From Deltaproteobacteria bacterium (GTDB taxonomy: Bacteria; Desulfobacterota; Desulfobacteria; Desulfobacterales; SURF-15), in assembly GCA_024644775.1 (NCBI GenBank), contig JAHEHB010000110.1, positions 1 to 13,883 on the forward strand: a DNA stretch of 13,883 nucleotides, read 5' to 3'. Position 1 is the first letter of the stretch; each line of letters begins with the position of its first letter. The position numbers and the translations under genes were made by a program. Of this stretch, positions 1 through 7,926 are shown one piece after another. The notes under the pieces are model-generated. The model saw only the letters and a program-made list of their open reading frames with translations, did not search any database and was not told where the DNA came from.

Positions 1-1
1 A

Positions 2-775
2 GCGATCTATCAGGAAGTCAGAGATTTCATGTACATTGTTTCGCCAAAACACACGAAAATTGTGAAACGCTACACGGGTTCGAAACCGATTTTTACGAAA
101 TATCAACTGGAGAAACAGATCGCTTCGATTTTCGAAAACCGTGTGGGATTAAGAACGGGAGGATCGATCGTCATACAGCAATCCGAGGCACTGGTGGCGA
201 TCGATGTCAACTCCGGAAAAAGTACGCACCAAGAAAACATCGAACAAACCGCCTTTCTGACGAATTTAGAGGCAGCTGAAGAAATTGCCAGGCAGCTTCG
301 CTTAAGAGACCTGGGGGGGCTGATCGTCATAGACTTCATTGACATGAGAGACCCAAAACACAAACTGGACGTTGAAAAGTGCATCAAAAAACAATTAAAG
401 CACGACAAGGCGCGAGCAAAGGTGGGCAGAATCTCCAAATTCGGGCTTATGGAGATGTCCCGGCAGCGTCTCCGGCCTTCCATTGAATTCGGAACTTTCG
501 AAGCATGTCGTCATTGCCAGGGCAAGGGTTTGATCCCGTCTACGGAAATGCTCAGCGTGAGCTTTTTACGGCGAATCAGCTTAGAGACCCTAAAAAATGG
601 CATCAGCGGTGTAAAAGGTATTGTTCCGGTTGAAGTGGCGAACTATCTATTAAACAAGAGGAGAAAAGATCTGATGGACTTGGAGGCCAGACGAAATATA
701 AACATATCGATAGAGGGCGATAGCAGCATTGCACTGAGAGACAGCAAGATCTTTTTCGAGAATAAAAAGACGTAA
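2..775 (+). CDS. rng: Ribonuclease E/G family protein (RNase G-like), C-terminal part
   Basis: The reading frame is open from the left edge (codon at 2), so the N-terminal half, including the S1 domain, lies outside the window. The visible ~257 residues match the catalytic and zinc-link part of RNase E/G, the endonucleases that process rRNA and start mRNA decay. The catalytic-core signature AIDVNSGK starts near base 200 and the second acidic motif IDFIDM near base 329; in the family, Asp residues in these motifs bind Mg2+. The zinc-link cysteines appear as CRHCQGKG around bases 506-529, where the usual CPxCxGxG has Arg in place of Pro. The conserved segment ARQLRLRDLGG lies between them. The protein ends about 85 residues after the zinc link, with no long RNase E-type scaffold tail, so RNase G is the better name. 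The downstream gene starts 64 bp later on the same strand. Confidence 0.9.
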   Translation, partial: AIYQEVRDFMYIVSPKHTKIVKRYTGSKPIFTKYQLEKQIASIFENRVGLRTGGSIVIQQSEALVAIDVNSGKSTHQENIEQTAFLTNLEAAEEIARQLRLRDLGGLIVIDFIDMRDPKHKLDVEKCIKKQLKHDKARAKVGRISKFGLMEMSRQRLRPSIEFGTFEACRHCQGKGLIPSTEMLSVSFLRRISLETLKNGISGVKGIVPVEVANYLLNKRRKDLMDLEARRNINISIEGDSSIALRDSKIFFENKKT

Positions 776-839
776 ATTTGACAGCGGATTTTGATTCCCA
801 TATCAGAGGTATCAATTCTTTGTCAGCACGGGAGACGGT

Positions 840-2660
840 ATGACAACAAAAAACGAGCGATCAGGAAAAACTCGATGGGTCGTTATCATTTGTGCGATAC
901 TGATTGCCATCCCTGCCGCTGTCACGTATTTGAAGAAGCGAGGGGCTGTGACAGGTCCCGAACAAGGATCCCTGCAGACTCCAAAAAAGATTTCCGATCG
1001 AGTATCCGACCCGGTATCCAAAAAGGCACCGGCAAAGGCCTCGGAAGAGGCAACCCCAAAATCCATCGTAACCGGATCTATCGGCGAACTAGTGACCGCA
1101 CCCTCTTTTCCTGAGGACACCTTACCCGGAAAATCATTCATCCCGGCTCCACCCGCTCCTATGGTTGATTACGGTAAACTCAAAAAAGATAAAAGCCTTC
1201 AGGCGTTAATGGATAAACGAAAAGAAAAGTACGGCTTTGAAAAAGGGGTGGATATCATCATCAAACCGAATGAATCCTTAAAGGTGGGGGATGAAACCAT
1301 ACCCATGCAAGAGATTCTTGAAAACATGCGCCTGGACAGCGGTGAAATAGTTGAAAAGGACCTCACTGAATCGAAAGCCATCGCGAAAAGTGAAGAACCA
1401 CTCGAAGAAGAACTATATGCGGTTGAAACGCGTTTAAAGGCACTTGAAAAACAATTGGAAAGTTCTGACAAGCAACACGATATCAAAACAGATAAAAACG
1501 TAATACGGGAATATGAAACGCTCAAAAAAATCCAATCGGTTGATAAGGCCTACCAAGAAACGATCAAGGAAATCGAGGAGAAACAAGAGCTGCTAAAGCG
1601 CTTAACTGAAGCAGAAATAAAAGTCTCCCAAGCCGATGATTTGCCGCCTCCTAAAGACGTATCGAAGCCAACCGAATCTTTAAAAAAGGATGATTTAACC
1701 GAAAAACCGCTGGCTCAAACTGATGGGGTTCAAATGGAGGCAAGGAAAAGCGCCGCACTAATTGAAGCGACCCCCTCAGAAGGGGGAACGTTGGATCCTT
1801 TACCATCAAAGGATAAAACCCTTGAAAGAAAACCGGTTTTTACAAAAAAACCGGCCATTAAAACAGGGATCCCAAATGAGAATATCCAAGATAAAAAGGG
1901 GTACCCTCCCCTAAAAGAGGGGATGTCTCGGCTTGATACAGAGCCGGCTGCGAAACGGCCTGTTGAGAAGTTGTTGGAAGAAAAAACCGATCGTTCTGAT
2001 AAAACACTTGCCGGAATGAAATCGGGTTCCTCGCCAATGGAAAGGCTGCCATCGGCAGAGACGCACCCTCAGCCACTCGTACGAGCAGAATCTTTCTTCC
2101 AGGAGGAAAATACAAAAATACCGACATCCCGAAAAGAAACATCCCATCAGGATATTGAAACATTAACAGCTATGAAGAATCTTGGAGCAATAACAGCAAT
2201 GAGAGAATCACTTCGTGACGAAATCAATACCCTGCTTCTCCAAAAAGGGGATCTGGAGGCTGAATTAAGGGCACTTATTGAGAATCGGGAAAAACCCGAA
2301 GCCTACGGAATTTATGTGGTGCGGGCAAATGACAATTTATGGAACATCCATTTTAAGTTTCTCAAAGAATATTGTCAGCAAAAGGGGATTCGATTGTCCA
2401 CGCAGTCAGATGAACCGGATAAAGCGGGTCGAAGCTCGGGTGTCGGTAAAATATTAAAATTTTCTGAAAGTATGGTCTTTGTCTACAATATCCGGGAGCG
2501 CCGGCGAGCATCAAACATCAATCTTCTCTATCCCTACAGCAAAATTGTTGTTTTTAATATGGGGAAGGTTTTTGATTTGCTTAAAGATTTGGAGGTTAGC
2601 GACATTAATCGACTTGAGTTTGACGGTGAAAACCTCTGGCTTCCTGCGAGAGGTTCGTGA
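840..2660 (+). CDS. Membrane-anchored coiled-coil protein with LysM-like C-terminus (function unknown)
   Basis: This 606-aa protein is not one I can name. Visible architecture: a short basic N-terminus, one hydrophobic segment at about residues 13-31 (signal anchor or uncleaved signal), a Pro/Thr/Ser-rich stretch, a strongly charged Glu/Lys heptad region at about 186-262 (likely coiled coil), a low-complexity Lys/Pro/Glu linker at about 265-440, a second coiled coil at about 450-487, and a folded C-terminus from about 489. That C-terminus opens with YGIYVVRANDNLWNIHF, resembling the start of a LysM domain (YxVxxGDxLWxI), and ends with ENLWLPAR. The rest does not follow the compact 45-residue LysM pattern, so this is a divergent or extended LysM-like module. 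GGAG at 831-834 is the Shine-Dalgarno for the ATG. A peptidoglycan-associated periplasmic spanner is plausible but inferred. The linker DNA contains a cluster of perfect hairpins (see findings). Confidence 0.75.
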   Translation: MTTKNERSGKTRWVVIICAILIAIPAAVTYLKKRGAVTGPEQGSLQTPKKISDRVSDPVSKKAPAKASEEATPKSIVTGSIGELVTAPSFPEDTLPGKSFIPAPPAPMVDYGKLKKDKSLQALMDKRKEKYGFEKGVDIIIKPNESLKVGDETIPMQEILENMRLDSGEIVEKDLTESKAIAKSEEPLEEELYAVETRLKALEKQLESSDKQHDIKTDKNVIREYETLKKIQSVDKAYQETIKEIEEKQELLKRLTEAEIKVSQADDLPPPKDVSKPTESLKKDDLTEKPLAQTDGVQMEARKSAALIEATPSEGGTLDPLPSKDKTLERKPVFTKKPAIKTGIPNENIQDKKGYPPLKEGMSRLDTEPAAKRPVEKLLEEKTDRSDKTLAGMKSGSSPMERLPSAETHPQPLVRAESFFQEENTKIPTSRKETSHQDIETLTAMKNLGAITAMRESLRDEINTLLLQKGDLEAELRALIENREKPEAYGIYVVRANDNLWNIHFKFLKEYCQQKGIRLSTQSDEPDKAGRSSGVGKILKFSESMVFVYNIRERRRASNINLLYPYSKIVVFNMGKVFDLLKDLEVSDINRLEFDGENLWLPARGS

Positions 2661-2701
2661 GTGCGGTTTTCGTGAAATTGAACCTATTTTAAAGGAAACA
2701 A

Positions 2702-2730
2702 TTGACGAAATCTCTTTTTCGGCGTATATC
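2702..2730 (+). promoter_or_regulatory. Predicted sigma70-type promoter for yajC-secDF
   Basis: TTGACG (2702-2707, 5 of 6 to TTGACA) is separated by exactly 17 bp from TATATC (2725-2730, 4 of 6 to TATAAT). It lies in the 179-bp gap between the LysM-like gene and yajC and would give a leader of about 100 nt. The match is by eye only. It suggests the sec cluster can be transcribed independently of the upstream genes. Confidence 0.55.
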
Positions 2731-2839
2731 AGCTCCATTTTCTTTAATCGACTGCATGGCAGTACAAAGAATACAGAATTCAAGCAACCGGAAACTGACG
2801 TAAAAATAGGCAGTTCACTATCATAAAGGAGGATATATC

Positions 2840-3208
2840 TTGATCAATATCGCATATGCAATGGGCCAGGGCGGTGGTGCCGGAGGAGCGGGAGCCGGCG
2901 GATTTTCTGCGTTTGTACCGCTGATTTTGATGTTTGTCATCTTTTATTTCTTGCTGATCCGGCCGCAGCAAAAACGCACAAAGCAACACCGGGAGATGAT
3001 CAGCAATCTTAAGGCAGGAGATCGTATCGTTACCGGTGGAGGCATCCATGGTCGTGTCACCGCCGTAAGTGATGCCACATTAACCGTTGAAATTGCGGAT
3101 AAGGTTCGTGTAAAAGTAAATCGTGCAAATGTTTCTTCGTTGGTACAACCGTCTGCGCAGGCACAACCAGCAAAAAAAAGCAAACCCGATTCCGGAAAAG
3201 CAAAGTAA
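2840..3208 (+). CDS. yajC: Preprotein translocase subunit YajC
   Basis: YajC is a small single-pass inner-membrane protein that associates with SecD-SecF and the SecYEG translocon. The 122-aa product has a Gly/Ala-rich N-terminus, one membrane segment at about residues 22-42, and immediately after it the family hallmark LLIRPQQKR. The conserved soluble domain follows, with LKAGDRIVTGGGIHGRV and a basic Ala/Lys-rich tail. Length is normal for the family. The start is TTG at 2840, supported by a near-perfect Shine-Dalgarno AAGGAGG (2826-2832) seven bases upstream; there is no better ATG that keeps the N-terminus. It is directly followed by secD, the usual partner order. A predicted promoter lies at 2702-2730 and a long-range hairpin begins immediately after the stop codon. 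Confidence 0.95.
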   Translation: MINIAYAMGQGGGAGGAGAGGFSAFVPLILMFVIFYFLLIRPQQKRTKQHREMISNLKAGDRIVTGGGIHGRVTAVSDATLTVEIADKVRVKVNRANVSSLVQPSAQAQPAKKSKPDSGKAK

Positions 3209-3210
3209 AA

Positions 3211-3270
3211 AAAAGCCCCTTTAAATTCGGGTGGTGAAGAAGTCTGCCCACTCTATTTTTAGGGGCTTTT
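3211..3270. terminator. Terminator/attenuator-like hairpin between yajC and secD
   Basis: AAAAGCCCCT (3211-3220) and AGGGGCTTTT (3261-3270) are a perfect 10-bp inverted repeat enclosing 40 nt. Inside the loop, GGGTGG (3229-3234) can pair with CCACTC (3248-3253), allowing one G-T pair, to give a stacked inner stem. On the + strand only four T follow the stem; on the - strand the stem is followed by eight T. It could be a partial terminator or attenuator that lowers secD relative to yajC, an mRNA stability element, or a terminator for antisense transcription. No - strand gene is visible here. Confidence 0.5.
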
Positions 3271-3313
3271 GTGCAACAATCGACATTTGACCCGAGAGGA
3301 AAGGAACACATCA

Positions 3314-4891
3314 TTGAAAAAATTTTCTTTGAGATGGGTTTTAATTTTGGGAGTTGTGATTGCAGGACTGATTTATACGATTCCTACTTTTATCCCCGCC
3401 ATATGGCCCCATAAGAAAATCAACCTTGGACTCGATCTTCAAGGAGGCATGCACCTGGTCCTTGAGGTGGATTCCCAAAAAGCCGTAGAAAGTACCGTTG
3501 AACGGATCGCGCAAGAAATGCGTCGCGCCCTGAAAAGCGAGCATGTCCGGTACGCAGGAATTGACATTATCGATGGTAGCCAAATTGCAGTTAAAATCCG
3601 TGATGCAAAAGATGTGGATACTTTCGAGAAACTGTTAGAGGAAGAGTTCAGAGACTTGCGTATCCAATCGAAACATACGGGTGATGGCGATATCACCGTC
3701 GTCACGGATCTTCCCGAAAAGGAAACAGAACATATCAAAAGGCTGGCCGCCGACCAAGCGCTCGAAACCATCCGAAATCGGATTGATCAGTTTGGCGTCA
3801 GTGAACCGGATATCCGGCGGCAGGGAGAAAAACGAATACTAATTCAATTACCGGGGATAAAAGATACGCAGCGGGCAAAAGAACTCATCGGTCGCACCGC
3901 CCTGTTGGAATTCCGATTATTGGATGACACCCATGATCTAAATACGGCCCTCAGTGGAAAGGTTCCACCGGGAAGCGAGGTCCTTTACCAGGTAAATGAA
4001 GATCCCGAGACGCGAGATATCAAAAAAGTTCCTTACCTTGTGAAAAAGAGAGCCTCGCTGACCGGCGCGTATCTAACCGACGCAAGAGTTCAAATCGACT
4101 CTCAGTATAATGACCCTTATGTCTCCATTGACTTTGACAAAAAGGGAGGCCGACTCTTTGCAAGGATTACGGAAGAAAATGTTCAGAAACGCCTGGCAAT
4201 CGTTTTGGACAATACCGTCTATTCAGCGCCGGTCATTCAAGAAAAGATCACCGGTGGAAAAGCCCGGATAACCGGCAGCTTTACCACAGAAGAAGCCAGA
4301 GATCTTGCCATCGTCCTGCGGGCCGGTGCGCTGCCTGCACCCGTAAATATTCTTGAAGAACGGACGGTCGGGCCGTCTTTAGGATCCGACTCTATCCGCA
4401 AAGGGCTGATTTCCATGATCGTCGGTGGGTGTCTCGTCGTGTTGTTTATGATAATCTACTATAAAGGATCCGGGATTGTCGCGGACATCGCCTTGATTCT
4501 CAATATTATCCTAATTGCAGGCGGTCTGGCAGGTTTTCAAGCAACACTGACGCTACCCGGAATTGCGGGCATCATCCTTACCATCGGGATGGCTGTCGAT
4601 GCCAATGTTCTTATATTTGAACGCATTCGGGAAGAGTTGAATCTAGGCAAAACACCGCGGGCATCTGTTGAGGCGGGTTATAACCGCGCAACGCTGACCA
4701 TTCTCGATGCGAACATCACCACGTTAATCGCAGCACTCGTGCTGTTTCAATTTGGAACCGGACCCGTAAAAGGATTTGCGGTCACATTGAGCCTGGGAGT
4801 CTTGTCGAGTCTGTTTACAGCCCTTATCCTGACGCGTTCAATTTTCGATTATCTTTTGATGAATCGGAAAATAAAACGGTTAAGCATTTAG
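3314..4891 (+). CDS. secD: Protein translocase subunit SecD
   Basis: SecD is an RND-fold inner-membrane protein that, with SecF, uses the proton gradient to pull preproteins across after SecA-driven translocation. The 525-aa product has TM1 at about residues 8-30, the family motif LGLDLQGG at 38-45 opening the large periplasmic P1 domain, and a C-terminal five-helix bundle from about 364 to 518. The bundle contains GMAVDANVLIFERIREE at about 425, the conserved TM4 region carrying the Asp implicated in proton coupling. The start is taken as TTG at 3314 because AAGGA (3301-3305, within GGAAAGGA) sits eight bases upstream and the protein then begins directly with a basic residue pair and TM1. 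An in-frame TTG at 3269 lies inside the yajC-secD hairpin, has no Shine-Dalgarno and would add 15 unrelated residues. secF follows after 61 bp. Confidence 0.95.
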   Translation: MKKFSLRWVLILGVVIAGLIYTIPTFIPAIWPHKKINLGLDLQGGMHLVLEVDSQKAVESTVERIAQEMRRALKSEHVRYAGIDIIDGSQIAVKIRDAKDVDTFEKLLEEEFRDLRIQSKHTGDGDITVVTDLPEKETEHIKRLAADQALETIRNRIDQFGVSEPDIRRQGEKRILIQLPGIKDTQRAKELIGRTALLEFRLLDDTHDLNTALSGKVPPGSEVLYQVNEDPETRDIKKVPYLVKKRASLTGAYLTDARVQIDSQYNDPYVSIDFDKKGGRLFARITEENVQKRLAIVLDNTVYSAPVIQEKITGGKARITGSFTTEEARDLAIVLRAGALPAPVNILEERTVGPSLGSDSIRKGLISMIVGGCLVVLFMIIYYKGSGIVADIALILNIILIAGGLAGFQATLTLPGIAGIILTIGMAVDANVLIFERIREELNLGKTPRASVEAGYNRATLTILDANITTLIAALVLFQFGTGPVKGFAVTLSLGVLSSLFTALILTRSIFDYLLMNRKIKRLSI

Positions 4892-4952
4892 GTATACAAA
4901 TCAAAGACGACGCCATGCATTGACTTTCAAATCGGTACTAAAGGAATTCCAT

Positions 4953-5993
4953 ATGCAATTTGTAAAATCGGACATCAATATCGACTTTATCGGAAAACGG
5001 AAGATTGCCTTTGGCGTTTCCATTGCGATGATTCTGATCAGTATTTTCTCATTGATTATCCAAAAAGGCCCTAGATACGGCATCGATTTCGCCGGTGGTA
5101 CGGTGATACAAATCAAATTCCAGGAGCCGGTGGAAATTGGCGGTATTAAATCCGGGCTGAATAAGGTGGATCTGGGAAAATCGTCCGTACAGCTTTTTGG
5201 CCAAAAAACCGATTTTGAATATCTGATCCGAACCGACCGTTCGGTCATGACAACCCAAGGATTTTCCAATGATCTGGCAGATGCCATCAATGAGGCGACC
5301 GGAAAGGATGTGGAGATTCGACGTGTCGAAATGGTGGGTCCTCAAGTCGGAAAGGATCTCAGAGAAAAAGCGCTGTTTGCCATGTTTTATGCGCTGCTTT
5401 TCATCACCATCTATATATCGGGAAGATTTGAGCTCAAATGGTTTACAAGCGGTGGAATCACCGTGGCACTCATCGGTGCGGTGTATGTGCTTTCCCTTTT
5501 AAATGTGAGTATCCCTTTTCTTATGGCCTCAGCGCTTATCGTCTCGCTTATCCTGTTTTGGATATTGAAACTAAGATACGCCATGGGGGCCATCGTCGCC
5601 CTCATTCACGATGTCACCATCACCATCGGCCTATTTTCCATTTTCGACAAAGAATTCACACTGCCAATCGTTGCTGCGCTACTGACCATCATCGGTTATT
5701 CGCTAAACGACACCATCATTGTATTTGATCGGATTCGGGAAAATTCACGTAAATACCATAGAAACCCGCTTCATTTCATCATCAACAGAAGTGTCAATGA
5801 AACCCTCGGCCGAACGTTATTGACCTCCGTAACCACTTTATTCGTAGTCGTGTCTCTGTTTATTCTGGGTGGTGGAATCATTCATGATTTTGCGTTTGCG
5901 ATGATGGTAGGGGTGCTGGTGGGAACTTACTCTTCCATCTACGTGGCAAGCCCCATCATTATCGCTCTAGAGGCACGCGGCCGAAAAGTGTGA
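4953..5993 (+). CDS. secF: Protein translocase subunit SecF, with an extra hydrophobic insertion
   Basis: SecF pairs with SecD in the inner membrane. Start chosen at ATG 4953, preceded by AAGGA (4941-4945) at seven bases; an in-frame TTG at 4920 has no ribosome site. The N-terminal motif SDINIDFIGKRK leads into TM1 (about 17-36), then YGIDFAGGTVIQIKF opens the periplasmic domain. The C-terminal bundle contains GAIVALIHDVTITIG and IGYSLNDTIIVFDRIREN, the diagnostic SecF motif (about residues 245-265). Between GRFELK (157-162) and LKLRYAMGAI (205 on), where most SecF proteins run straight through (FRFEWxxALGAI), there are about 42 extra hydrophobic residues that look like two additional membrane helices. 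The 346-aa length is somewhat longer than E. coli SecF (323 aa). The reading frame is intact, so this is a real extension and not a frameshift. Confidence 0.95.
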   Translation: MQFVKSDINIDFIGKRKIAFGVSIAMILISIFSLIIQKGPRYGIDFAGGTVIQIKFQEPVEIGGIKSGLNKVDLGKSSVQLFGQKTDFEYLIRTDRSVMTTQGFSNDLADAINEATGKDVEIRRVEMVGPQVGKDLREKALFAMFYALLFITIYISGRFELKWFTSGGITVALIGAVYVLSLLNVSIPFLMASALIVSLILFWILKLRYAMGAIVALIHDVTITIGLFSIFDKEFTLPIVAALLTIIGYSLNDTIIVFDRIRENSRKYHRNPLHFIINRSVNETLGRTLLTSVTTLFVVVSLFILGGGIIHDFAFAMMVGVLVGTYSSIYVASPIIIALEARGRKV

Positions 5994-6054
5994 AGAAGCC
6001 AAGATCAAATACCATCAAGTCAGTTGTTCCGGCGCTCGCTTCCGAGGAGGATTC

Positions 6055-6768
6055 ATGAGAATCAGATGTTTTTTTTTCGTTGTGTTCATTGTTTTCTGTG
6101 GACTTTACGCCTGTTCAACGTCAAGGTCACGAAAGCAAACCGACACCGAACGATTGGAATACAAGATCGACGATATGGATCAAAAGATTGAAGAAATGGA
6201 TGAAAAGCTGTCGGCCATCCAATTTACGATGGACAGTCAACAAAAATCCCTAAAGGCGATAGCGTCGTTCGTTGACCAGGAAATCAAAAAACAGGCGACT
6301 CCCACCGATACCACACCATCCGTGGAAACTCCCCCCCCCCAAAAAAAGGAGATCGCCAAAATTGAAAAACAAACAGCCACTCCACCGGAGTCCGCAGAAA
6401 TGCTGTACCATCGAGGCCTTGTGGTGTATCAGCAAAAAGACTATGAGAAAGCCGCTGCACTATTTCATACGATTGAAAAAAACTATCCTGGTCACGATCT
6501 TTCCGATAACGCGCTTTATTGGGCCGGCGAATGCCAATATGCTCAAAAGGATTACAAAGGAGCCATTGCGGTGTTCAATAAAGTCGTCAGCAATTACCCA
6601 AACGGCGGTAAAGTGCCGGATGCGATGCTAAAAATCGGTTATTCTTACTTGTTGTTAGGCGATAGAATGAACGCACAGTCGATATTAAAAAAAGTTGTAA
6701 AGCAATACCCATTCACGCCGGCGGGAACCAAGGCGGGTGAAACGTTAAAAAAGATGAAAACAAAATAA
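6055..6768 (+). CDS. cpoB: Tol-Pal-associated TPR lipoprotein, YbgF/CpoB family
   Basis: CpoB/YbgF proteins are periplasmic TPR proteins that link the Tol-Pal envelope constriction machinery to peptidoglycan synthesis. The 237-aa product has a very hydrophobic signal peptide ending in a lipobox-like LYAC (Cys20), so it is predicted to be lipidated; E. coli CpoB is soluble. A heptad coiled coil follows at about 30-67 (the trimerisation segment in the family), then a Pro/Thr/Lys linker at 85-112 and a C-terminal TPR block at about 114-233 with three repeats (RGLVVYQQKDYEKAA, AGECQYAQKDYKGAI, IGYSYLLLGDRMNAQ). GAGGAGG (6044-6050) precedes the ATG by four bases, slightly close. No tol or pal genes are in view, and it sits 61 bp behind secF, probably in the same transcript. 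The linker coding DNA has a run of ten C followed by seven A. Confidence 0.85.
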   Translation: MRIRCFFFVVFIVFCGLYACSTSRSRKQTDTERLEYKIDDMDQKIEEMDEKLSAIQFTMDSQQKSLKAIASFVDQEIKKQATPTDTTPSVETPPPQKKEIAKIEKQTATPPESAEMLYHRGLVVYQQKDYEKAAALFHTIEKNYPGHDLSDNALYWAGECQYAQKDYKGAIAVFNKVVSNYPNGGKVPDAMLKIGYSYLLLGDRMNAQSILKKVVKQYPFTPAGTKAGETLKKMKTK

Positions 6769-6795
6769 CCGGCCGTTTCCCGGAAAGATGCTTTA

Positions 6796-7926
6796 ATGGA
6801 TTCCTCGATGCGATTCGACACAAATTACATGGAAACCCTCTTGCCATGGTTTACACTCAAATCGGCCCCAGGCATCGGAAACCATCTTTTTAAGCGATTG
6901 ATTCACCGGTTTAAATCTCCCGAGTGCGTCATCAATGCGTCCTATGAAGACCTGCTTCAGGTTGAGGGCTTGAATCATCGACTGGCGTCGGCAATCAAAC
7001 AGCATAAACCCAGCGATTCCATAAAAACAGAAATCGATCGAGCGGTGAAAAAAGGGTACACCCTCGTCACCATGACAGATCCGGATTACCCACCGCTGCT
7101 AAGGGAAATTCCGGATCCACCCCCATTTCTATATGTCTGCGGCCGACTTGACCAAACAAAACGAACCATATCGGTGGTTGGATCCAGAAACGCCACGAGC
7201 TATGGGATTGTCACCACAAAACGGCTTAGCAAACATTTGGCTGAAAAAAACTTCACCGTTGTCAGTGGCATGGCAAGAGGGATTGACACGGCGGCCCATA
7301 TTGGCGCGTTGCTGGGCCGGGGAAAAACGATTGCAGTTTTGGGAAGCGGCCTCGACCGAATATATCCAGCTGAAAACCGGAAGCTTTTCGAAGAAATCGC
7401 ACAAAACGGCGCCGTGATTTCAGAATTTCCAATAAAGACCGAACCGGAGGCACACAACTTTCCGACTCGAAATCGAATCATCAGCGGGATATCGCTCGGT
7501 ACGGTTATCGTAGAGGCCACCAAGAAAAGCGGATCACTCATTACGGCACGATTGGCTGCCGAACAGAATCGAGAAGTCTTTGCTATCCCTGGGAATATTC
7601 ATTCCTTTAAAAGTGTTGGAACCCATAACCTGATCAAGCAAGGTGCCAAGCTGGTAGAACACGCTCAGGATATTCTCGAGGAGCTCCCTTTCGAAATGCA
7701 CGACGAAGGGCAATCCCCAGTAAGAAAAAAGCAGGTGCTGCTTTCAACGGACGAGACAAGCGTGTTCCAGGCACTGGAACCGTATCCGATCCATATCGAC
7801 GACCTGGTTCGAAAAATCGGTATCGATGCCGGAAAACTGTCCAGTATCCTGTTAAATCTCGAGTTAAAAGGGGTGGTTGAACAGGCCCCGGGAAAACGCT
7901 TTTTCTTGACAAACGAGACACCCTGA
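6796..7926 (+). CDS. dprA: DNA-processing protein DprA/Smf
   Basis: DprA binds incoming single-stranded DNA and loads RecA during natural transformation; it is also widely conserved in bacteria not known to be competent. The 376-aa product has an N-terminal helical SAM/HhH-like region (SAPGIGNHLFKRLI, then VEGLNHRLASAI). Next is the Rossmann-type core: VVGSRNATSYG at about 127-137, VSGMARGIDTAAH at 156-168, AVLGSGLDRIYP, FPTRNRIISG at 222-231, and EATKKSGSLITA. A C-terminal winged-helix domain lies at about 314-373 (EPYPIHIDDLVRKIG). All key motifs are present. GGAAAG at 6782-6787 precedes the ATG by eight bases; in-frame ATGs at 6808 and 6829 are possible alternatives. It follows cpoB by 27 bp, probably in the same operon, and ends before the AT-rich topA leader. 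Confidence 0.95.
   Translation: MDSSMRFDTNYMETLLPWFTLKSAPGIGNHLFKRLIHRFKSPECVINASYEDLLQVEGLNHRLASAIKQHKPSDSIKTEIDRAVKKGYTLVTMTDPDYPPLLREIPDPPPFLYVCGRLDQTKRTISVVGSRNATSYGIVTTKRLSKHLAEKNFTVVSGMARGIDTAAHIGALLGRGKTIAVLGSGLDRIYPAENRKLFEEIAQNGAVISEFPIKTEPEAHNFPTRNRIISGISLGTVIVEATKKSGSLITARLAAEQNREVFAIPGNIHSFKSVGTHNLIKQGAKLVEHAQDILEELPFEMHDEGQSPVRKKQVLLSTDETSVFQALEPYPIHIDDLVRKIGIDAGKLSSILLNLELKGVVEQAPGKRFFLTNETP

Noticed and set aside
2479..2826. 115-codon + strand frame running from inside the LysM-like gene to just before yajC
   Set aside because: Its first half is a shadow of the larger gene in another frame, it lacks a ribosome site, and its tail has no recognisable fold. The gap is better explained by the promoter at 2702-2730.
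4920..4952. TTG at 4920 as the secF start
   Set aside because: No ribosome-binding site precedes it, whereas ATG 4953 has AAGGA at the right distance and matches the usual SecF N-terminus.
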